Assembly (NCBI GenBank): GCA_002010365.1
Contig: MTNL01000124.1
Span: 1 to 6,033 of the forward strand
Origin: Candidatus Acetothermia bacterium JdFR-50
GTDB lineage: Bacteria; Bipolaricaulota; Bipolaricaulia; Bipolaricaulales; Bipolaricaulaceae
Length of the DNA: 6,033 nt
Direction: 5' to 3'
Of the stretch, positions 1 to 4,124 are shown in pieces; positions within the stretch are counted from its first letter, which is position 1; the number at the start of each line of letters is the position of its first letter. The translations under genes and the position numbers were made by a program. The notes beneath the pieces were generated by a model. The model searched no databases. It saw nothing but the letters and a program-made list of their open reading frames with translations, and was not told where the DNA came from.

Positions 1-135
1 ATCGTAAGGCCAAGGGACCAGCTTGTCCCCCGTCACGGCCACGATCACCACACACGCGATCCAGAATAGCCCCAAGACCGCCAGCCGGTGCTTCAAGAAG
101 CGGTTGAGGATCGGGTGACGCTTTCTATCAATCAT
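1..135 (-). CDS. DppC/OppC-type ABC transporter permease, N-terminal fragment (runs off the left edge)
   Basis: Reading minus from an ATG at 135-133 gives 45 open codons up to the window edge. The peptide starts MIDRKRHPILNRFLKHRLAV, then a hydrophobic stretch (LGLFWIACVVIVAVTG, about residues 21-36), then LVPWPYD. A basic N-terminus with an R-F-L-K-H-x-L-A-V-x-G motif, one membrane segment and a P-Y-D ending is the usual start of the second inner-membrane permease of peptide/nickel ABC importers. The ATG overlaps the end of the preceding permease gene by 8 nt (ATGATTGA contains both start and stop), and no clear SD precedes it, so translation is probably coupled to that gene. The product should pair with the DppB-like protein to form the membrane channel. 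The EAA loop that would confirm the family lies outside the window. The substrate is unknown. Confidence 0.85.
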   Translation of the reverse strand, partial: MIDRKRHPILNRFLKHRLAVLGLFWIACVVIVAVTGDKLVPWPYD

Positions 136-1087
136 AGGAAACGCGGGGATCGATAACGGCATAGGCCACATCCACTAAGAGATTGCTTATAACGATGGCC
201 ACAGCGAAGATCAGGGTGTAGGCCATGATCAAGGGAAAGTCCCGTCCGTGGACGCCGTCCAAGAACATGCTGCCCATGCCGGGCCAGTTGAACACCGACT
301 CCACCACCACCGCCCCAGCCACCAAGACCTGGAGGCGGAAGCCAATCATGGTCACCACCGTAGTCAGCGCGTTCCTCAGGGCGTGCTTGAGCAGCACCCT
401 GTTGTAGGACAACCCTTTGGCGGCCGCGGTCCGGATGTAATCCTCGGAAAGGACCTTCAGAAGGCCCGAGCGCATGTAGCGGGCGAAGGTGGCCACCTCC
501 ACCGTGCTCAGGGCGAGTACGGGGAGGATCAGATGTCTTATGTAATCGAGAAAAGGCTGCTTGGCTCCCACCGTGGAAGTCCCCGCGGCGGGAAGCACGG
601 GCCAAAGATAGGTGAACACGTAGATCAAGAGAAAGGCCACGAAAAACACGGGTACGGAAAGGGTCGCGAAGGCCGTCACGGTTATGGCGTAGTCCAACAG
701 GGAATACTTGAAGATGGCCGAGATCACCCCCACGGCCACCCCTAAGGACACCCCGAGCAAGAGGGAACAGCTGGCGAGGACCAGGGTGTTCCGCAATCTG
801 GGAGCAAGCTCTTCGGCGACGGGGCGGAAGTTCACCGTCCTTATGCCAAAATTGCCCCGGAGGGTCTCCCGCAACCAGTACAGATACCGGAGCAAGAAAG
901 GCTTGTCCAAACCAAACCTCGCCCGGTAGTACTCATAGGTCTCCTTTGACAACCCCCCTTGTTCCGGCCGCACCATGGCAGCCAGGGGATCCCCGGGAGC
1001 GAGGTCCAAGAGGAGAAACATGATGAAGCTGATAATAAGCAGGGTGGGGATGGCTACGAGAACCCTCCGGATCAGATACTGTTGCAA
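128..1087 (-). CDS. DppB/OppB-type ABC transporter permease (peptide/nickel family)
   Basis: This 319-residue inner-membrane protein has the normal length for the DppB/OppB/GsiC family. It starts with a positively charged end and a first membrane helix (about 9-29) followed by APGDP, a family hallmark. After a periplasmic loop containing RFGLDKP (58-64), further hydrophobic segments lie near 100-125, 131-162, 184-203, 241-262 and 286-312. The EAA loop that docks the ATPase is clear at 215-240 (EDYIRTAAAKGLSYNRVLLKHALRNA). VESVFNWPGMG (262-272) is also conserved in the family. The start is TTG at 1087-1085, preceded by GGAGGG with a 5-nt gap; no in-frame ATG fits the N-terminal family motif better. 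It lies 58 nt after the binding-protein gene, across a strong hairpin, and overlaps the next permease by 8 nt. Together these proteins should import a peptide-like or other small solute. The specificity cannot be read from the permease. Confidence 0.95.
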   Translation of the reverse strand: MQQYLIRRVLVAIPTLLIISFIMFLLLDLAPGDPLAAMVRPEQGGLSKETYEYYRARFGLDKPFLLRYLYWLRETLRGNFGIRTVNFRPVAEELAPRLRNTLVLASCSLLLGVSLGVAVGVISAIFKYSLLDYAITVTAFATLSVPVFFVAFLLIYVFTYLWPVLPAAGTSTVGAKQPFLDYIRHLILPVLALSTVEVATFARYMRSGLLKVLSEDYIRTAAAKGLSYNRVLLKHALRNALTTVVTMIGFRLQVLVAGAVVVESVFNWPGMGSMFLDGVHGRDFPLIMAYTLIFAVAIVISNLLVDVAYAVIDPRVSYD

Positions 1088-1092
1088 GCTGT

Positions 1093-1098
1093 CCCTCC
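1093..1098 (-). promoter_or_regulatory. Shine-Dalgarno site of the DppB-like permease
   Basis: On the minus strand GGAGGG sits 5 nt before a TTG codon. It is what makes TTG the likely start of the permease. It lies only a few bases after the foot of the intergenic hairpin, so ribosome entry here is not blocked by that stem. Confidence 0.7.
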
Positions 1099-1103
1099 AC
1101 AGA

Positions 1104-1134
1104 AGGGGGCACGGGGATTTGCCCCGTGCCCCCT
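1104..1134 (-). promoter_or_regulatory. GC-rich intergenic hairpin between binding protein and permease
   Basis: A perfect inverted repeat has arms at 1104-1116 (AGGGGGCACGGGG on plus) and 1122-1134, with a 5-nt loop (ATTTG) between them. This is a 13-bp stem that is almost all G-C. It starts 12 nt after the stop codon of the binding-protein gene and ends before the permease SD. On the transcribed strand the bases after the stem (TCTGTGG) are not a U tract, so it is unlikely to be a full intrinsic terminator. In other binding-protein-dependent ABC operons such stems protect the upstream mRNA from 3' exonucleases or cause partial attenuation, giving more binding protein than permease. That role is inferred here. 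Confidence 0.75.
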
Positions 1135-1145
1135 ATCCCCCTTCC

Positions 1146-2747
1146 TCAGCCCGAAGTGGGGGTAGGCTCCACCCACCACTCATCGATCTTCATGTCCATG
1201 GCCAGGACCGTGAGCCACATCCTGAAGTTGTGGACCCGGGAGCTGATGATCGCCTCCTCCACCGAGGCATAGAAAACGGCGTGGTAGAACTCTTCGTACG
1301 CGAACTCGTCGAAATGGTGAGCGAGGATTATCTTGTCGTCCACATCGGCGGTGTTGCGCATACAGTTCAGGAGGCAGTCCGCTATCGGGTTGCGATAGGA
1401 AATGTTGCCCCCCGCGGGGTACATGCGCTGACTGCTGAAGAAGGTCTCCTCACAGGAGGGGAAGCCGGGGAGCTGGCCGAAGCCGCACCAGAGGATGTCG
1501 GCTTCCTTCTTGCGGTACCAGATGTCCACGAAGGTGGGTACCTCCACATGGCTCACCCTGGCCTTGACCCCTATTTGGGCCCAGTAAGCCTGGATGGCGG
1601 CCAAGAGGTCACGGAAGGGCTTGGTGGTGTAGTATGTAACCACCTTGAGTTCCCGATTGAAATCCCACCCCTCGCGTTCCAGGATAGCCCGGGCTTCGTC
1701 CGGATCGTACTGGAAGTTCTGGTCCACTTTGGGGCTGCGGAAGCGGGGCTCTGCGAACACCGAGCGGGTGGGATCGACGGTACCGATGATTTTATCGAGT
1801 TCGGGCACATCCAGGGCCAGCATGAGCGCCCGGCGCACCTCCCGGTTGGGCAGACGGTTCAGGTTGAACACCAACCCCCGCACGGTGAACCCGGGCCTAC
1901 GGATATACCGCAGCTTGGGATTATTCTTTATCGCCTCGCGCTCGGCATCGGTCAGGGTGAAGGGGTATACCAGAGAGGTCCCGTCCACCCGTCCCGCTTG
2001 GAGATCGAGGAGGAAGGGCCCTTTTTCCTTGTAAACCCGGAACACGATGCTATCCAGGTATGGCTCCCCTCTCCAGTATTCGGGGAACTTATCGAACCTT
2101 ATGTACTGTCCCGGGCTCTTTTCGCCGAATTTGAAGGGGCCGGTACCAACGGGGTTATCCCAGAAATCCCACTCCATGTTCTCTTCCACCGACAGGTTGG
2201 CGAGGATATGCGCGGGGAGCATGGGGACGCGGGCCAAGGTAAGGAGGAACTGAGGCGAAGGCTTGGTGAGGTTTATCTTGACGGTGTGATCGTCCATCAC
2301 CTCTATTCCCGCGAGGTGCTCCGCTTGTCCATCCCGATAGGCCTGATAGCCCTCGATCAAGTCGATGGAATACATCTGCACCGCCGGGACGGAGGGATGG
2401 GATACCAGTTCAAAGGAGAACACCACATCCGCAGCAGTAAAGGGCTCTCCGTCGTGCCACTTAACGTTCTTACGCAAGTGCAGGATCCAGGTCTGAAAAT
2501 CGGGGGTTTCCCAGCTCTCGGCCAAGCACCCGGTGTAGTTTAGAGAATCGGCATCGAGCCACACCAAGGTCTCGAACACGGGCCAACTCAGTTCCGGACC
2601 CCCGGCTTGGGCATAGGGAGGAAGCTCAGGAAGGGTCAATTCCCGAGGCACCCTCAACCTAACGATCCCGCCTTTGACCGGCTCCTGAGCTGACACCACA
2701 ACCCCTACCAATGCCATCACTAACAACACTGCACACCATCGTTTCAT
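1146..2747 (-). CDS. ABC transporter solute-binding protein, family 5 (DppA/OppA type)
   Basis: This 533-residue protein is the periplasmic substrate-capture component of the transporter. Residues 1-20 form a Sec signal peptide (MKRW, a hydrophobic core, then VVSA before QE), with likely type I cleavage after Ala20. No lipobox cysteine is present, so a soluble periplasmic protein is expected rather than a lipoprotein. Family 5 hallmarks follow: PVFETLVWLD, LAESWE, a FQTWILHLRKNVKWHDGEPF block with TAADVVFSFE, NPVGTGPFKF, and an ABC-type C-terminal lobe with REVRRALMLALD. Length is normal for the family. The ATG is supported by AGGAGG 5 nt upstream. It lies 52 nt after the iclR-family gene and 58 nt before the permease, as expected for a regulator-transporter operon. 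The C-terminal half carries several cysteines, including a C-x-x-x-C pair in DCLLNC, which is somewhat unusual for an exported protein. The ligand may be a peptide, sugar oligomer, nickel chelate or another solute. Confidence 0.95.
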   Translation of the reverse strand: MKRWCAVLLVMALVGVVVSAQEPVKGGIVRLRVPRELTLPELPPYAQAGGPELSWPVFETLVWLDADSLNYTGCLAESWETPDFQTWILHLRKNVKWHDGEPFTAADVVFSFELVSHPSVPAVQMYSIDLIEGYQAYRDGQAEHLAGIEVMDDHTVKINLTKPSPQFLLTLARVPMLPAHILANLSVEENMEWDFWDNPVGTGPFKFGEKSPGQYIRFDKFPEYWRGEPYLDSIVFRVYKEKGPFLLDLQAGRVDGTSLVYPFTLTDAEREAIKNNPKLRYIRRPGFTVRGLVFNLNRLPNREVRRALMLALDVPELDKIIGTVDPTRSVFAEPRFRSPKVDQNFQYDPDEARAILEREGWDFNRELKVVTYYTTKPFRDLLAAIQAYWAQIGVKARVSHVEVPTFVDIWYRKKEADILWCGFGQLPGFPSCEETFFSSQRMYPAGGNISYRNPIADCLLNCMRNTADVDDKIILAHHFDEFAYEEFYHAVFYASVEEAIISSRVHNFRMWLTVLAMDMKIDEWWVEPTPTSG

Positions 2748-2752
2748 CTTCG

Positions 2753-2758
2753 CCTCCT
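2753..2758 (-). promoter_or_regulatory. Shine-Dalgarno site of the binding-protein gene
   Basis: A consensus AGGAGG on the minus strand lies 5 nt (CGAAG) before the ATG at 2747-2745. It fixes the start and predicts strong translation. Its first four bases are part of an inverted-repeat arm (2755-2762) and so could be paired in the mRNA. Confidence 0.9.
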
Positions 2759-2787
2759 AAAATTGTTTAAAAATGACACTTTTAGGA
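2755..2787 (-). promoter_or_regulatory. Inverted repeat overlapping the binding-protein SD site
   Basis: The arms TCCTAAAA and TTTTAGGA are perfect 8-bp complements at 2780-2787 and 2755-2762, with 17 nt between them. In the minus-strand transcript the downstream arm contains the AGGA of the SD. The sequence could be an RNA stem that partly hides the ribosome site, or a DNA operator for the regulator encoded just upstream. The stem would be weak (two G-C pairs, six A-U), so an RNA role is uncertain. It fills much of the 52-nt gap between the two genes. Confidence 0.45.
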
Positions 2788-2799
2788 TTACACCGAAGT

Positions 2800-3582
2800 T
2801 CACATTTCTCCTCTGTTATCACCTCCTTCCGTCCCCAATCGTTGGGTGAGGACTTCAACTGCAGCACGGACTCTCTCTACCAGAACAGCTTCGAAATCGG
2901 GTCTGGTAGTTTGTGATGTGACAGGGTATGAAACGCTCACTGCCGCTAGGATTTGGCCGTTGGGATCCAGGAGGGGGAAGGCGACGCAGCGTACACCGGG
3001 AAAGTACTCCTCATGGTCTGTGGCGAACCCACGTTCGCGGACCCGCCTTAACTCGGCGGCCAACTCCTCCTTGTCGGTTATGGTGTTCGACGTAAGGGCC
3101 GGAAGCTCCAGGGACTGCAGGATCTCCGCCCGGATGTCCTCCCGCTGGAAGGCCAGCAGCACCTTTCCCAGGGCACAGGCGTGGGGCGGTACGGGCTGGC
3201 CCAGGTTGGAGTTCACGATGAGGTGCGCTTTCCCTTTTTCCAAGGCAATCGGGACCACGAACCTGCCCTCCCACACCGCCAAGGTGGCGGTGAACCCCGT
3301 TTCCTCCGCCAACTTTTGGAGGATGGGATAAGAGAGGTCAGCCAATAGGCCCTGGGAGCTCGAGAGAAAAGCTAACAGCCGATAGCTTATCCGATATTTA
3401 TTCCCATCGCGAATGGCGAAACCGCAATAGACAAGGGTCTGAAGGATACGTAGGCTGGAAGCGCGATCAGTGTGAAGGAACTGAGCCATTTCCGAATTAG
3501 TACACCCCTGGGGGCGCTGAGCTAAAAACTCTAGGGCTTCCAACCCTCGGGCCAAGGTCTTTAAGGGCGCTTTTGTACACAT
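2800..3582 (-). CDS. IclR-family transcriptional regulator
   Basis: This 260-residue DNA-binding regulator is of usual IclR length. Residues 8-72 are the winged helix-turn-helix: KTLARGLEALEFLAQ, a turn with GCTNSEMAQFL, recognition helix DRASSLRILQTL (39-50), then the wing GFAIRDGNKYRISYRLL. Residues ~85-250 are the IclR effector domain, with GKAHLIVNSNLGQPVPPHACALGKVLLAF (117-145) and GFATDHEEYFPGVRCVAFPLLDPNGQILAAVSV (185-217) matching family patterns. I chose the ATG at 3582-3580. A longer reading from GTG at 3609 would start between the -35 and -10 boxes of the promoter seen here, so it could not be transcribed from that promoter. The leader is then about 9-13 nt, with no SD. The gene is first in a likely operon with the transporter genes, and no terminator is seen before the binding-protein gene. 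It probably controls that transporter in response to a small ligand and may regulate itself. Confidence 0.92.
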   Translation of the reverse strand: MCTKAPLKTLARGLEALEFLAQRPQGCTNSEMAQFLHTDRASSLRILQTLVYCGFAIRDGNKYRISYRLLAFLSSSQGLLADLSYPILQKLAEETGFTATLAVWEGRFVVPIALEKGKAHLIVNSNLGQPVPPHACALGKVLLAFQREDIRAEILQSLELPALTSNTITDKEELAAELRRVRERGFATDHEEYFPGVRCVAFPLLDPNGQILAAVSVSYPVTSQTTRPDFEAVLVERVRAAVEVLTQRLGTEGGDNRGEM

Positions 3583-3584
3583 AA

Positions 3585-3599
3585 TGAAACTACATTTCA
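3585..3599. promoter_or_regulatory. Operator-like palindrome at the iclR transcription start
   Basis: TGAAACTACATTTCA has perfect 5-bp arms (TGAAA and TTTCA) around a 5-nt centre. It lies between the -10 box and the ATG, covering the predicted transcription start. The 15-bp size and TG..AAA...TTT..CA pattern resemble the E. coli IclR operator as I recall it (TGGAAATNATTTCCA). A regulator bound here would block initiation, which fits autoregulation. Binding is inferred, and short AT-rich palindromes also arise by chance. Confidence 0.45.
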
Positions 3600-3628
3600 A
3601 TAATAGCACACAAGGAGGAAATTGTCAA
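3600..3628 (-). promoter_or_regulatory. Sigma-70 type promoter of the iclR-transporter operon
   Basis: On the minus strand TTGACA (3628-3623, full consensus -35) is followed by exactly 17 bp and then TATTAT (3605-3600, five of six consensus bases for -10). The start site would be near 3595-3591. This gives a leader of only about 9-13 nt before the ATG at 3582. No other promoter of similar quality is visible on this strand in the window, so it probably drives iclR, the binding protein and the permeases. Confidence 0.8.
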
Positions 3629-3663
3629 GAAGCGAACCACTATTACGTCCAAATTTTTAAAAT

Positions 3664-3682
3664 TTTACAAAAAGTTTGTAAA
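3664..3682. repeat. 19-bp inverted repeat upstream of the iclR promoter
   Basis: TTTACAA and TTGTAAA form perfect 7-bp arms around AAAGT. Its near edge is about 36 bp upstream of the -35 box. An overlapping shorter palindrome (AAGTTT-GT-AAACTT, 3672-3685) shares part of it. The size and position suit a dimeric regulator site, possibly for the adjacent IclR protein, but AT-rich DNA makes chance palindromes more likely. Confidence 0.45.
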
Positions 3683-3699
3683 CTTAAAACATTTTGACG

Positions 3700-3711
3700 T
3701 TTGTGGACAAA
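3700..3711. repeat. Short inverted repeat TTTGT-GG-ACAAA
   Basis: Perfect 5-bp arms flank a 2-bp centre, 18 bp beyond the 19-bp inverted repeat and on the same side of the iclR promoter. Both repeats contain an ACAA/TTGT core, so they could be a tandem pair of sites for one protein. On its own it is too short to be convincing. Confidence 0.3.
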
Positions 3712-4070
3712 GAAGAAAAATGGATGATCCACGGGTCACTCGAATGGGAAACCAAATGCAAATCTCGCAGCTCCAGGCTCTTACACGAGACAGCAAACTA
3801 CATGATGCTCGCGTCAGAAGATTAATTATTTTTACTTAACTATCCTCAGCATCCCGCAACTACGTTATCAGTCGAGATATTTGCTCCTCCTACGGACTGC
3901 GGCAAGATGTTGTGGAATGCTTCTACTGCCATCGCCTCTCACATTGCTAGCGGAAGAAGTGAAAGAGTTCTCGTCCAAGGCCCTTTACAGCCGTCCGCTT
4001 TTTGAAACACGCGGAGAACACCGCATTGTGCATCGAGCTCCGCGCAACAAGAAACCATTGAGATATTTCT

Positions 4071-4101
4071 AAAAAGGGGGCGCCGCGGCGCCCCCTTTTT
4101 T
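4071..4101 (-). terminator. Palindromic intrinsic terminator after ppdK
   Basis: A fully palindromic 30-bp block has arms at 4071-4084 and 4087-4100 (AAAAAGGGGGCGCC and its complement) around a 2-nt centre. In RNA the G-C core folds into a tight stem, with the loop widening by opening central pairs. On the minus strand it ends in TTTTTA and begins 24 nt after the ppdK stop codon. The same shape with a T6 tract exists on plus, so the element is structurally bidirectional. It separates ppdK from the iclR-transporter operon. Confidence 0.92.
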
Positions 4102-4124
4102 CTCCCCCTCGCTTTCGGCCTCGT

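Larger units (their letters stand above)
3629..4070. other. Long intergenic region with no supported gene
   Basis: About 440 bp lie between the iclR promoter and the ppdK terminator. Base composition is clearly lower in GC than the flanking ppdK gene, and the part at about 3650-3720 is strongly AT-rich. The few open frames are short (63 codons on plus from 3881; 28 and 39 codons on minus). They lack SD sites and match no family I recognise. No tRNA, CRISPR repeat or terminal inverted repeats of a mobile element are visible. The only ordered features are the short inverted repeats near 3664-3711. It could be upstream regulatory DNA or the decayed remains of an older insertion. Confidence 0.6.

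Noticed and set aside
975..2543. A 522-codon open frame on the plus strand, antisense to the binding-protein gene
   Set aside because: It lies opposite a gene with clear family motifs, signal peptide and SD. Its translation is low-complexity and matches no known fold, as expected from codon bias in GC-rich DNA.
3583..3609. GTG at 3609 as the iclR start, adding nine residues
   Set aside because: It would start between the -10 and -35 boxes of the visible promoter. It has no SD, and the extra residues do not belong to the IclR fold.
3612..3620. AAGGAGGAA on the plus strand, which looks like an SD
   Set aside because: No open frame of useful length follows it on plus, and it lies in the spacer between the -35 and -10 boxes of the minus-strand promoter.
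3735..3755. A TCGAA-containing stretch suggestive of a tRNA T-arm
   Set aside because: No acceptor stem, anticodon arm or D-arm can be fitted around it on either strand.
3939..4058. A 39-codon minus-strand frame, followed by a 28-codon one further along the minus strand
   Set aside because: Both lie downstream of the ppdK terminator and show neither a good SD nor similarity to any family I recognise.
3874..4068. Direct repeat GAGATATTT at 3874-3882 and 4060-4068, as possible target duplication of a small element
   Set aside because: The enclosed ~177 bp has no matching terminal inverted repeats, and a 9-bp AT-rich repeat can occur by chance.
3881..4072. A 63-codon plus-strand frame starting with TTG in the intergenic stretch
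   Set aside because: It has no SD, no recognised motif and ends at the terminator stem. The hydrophobic start is not enough to call a gene.
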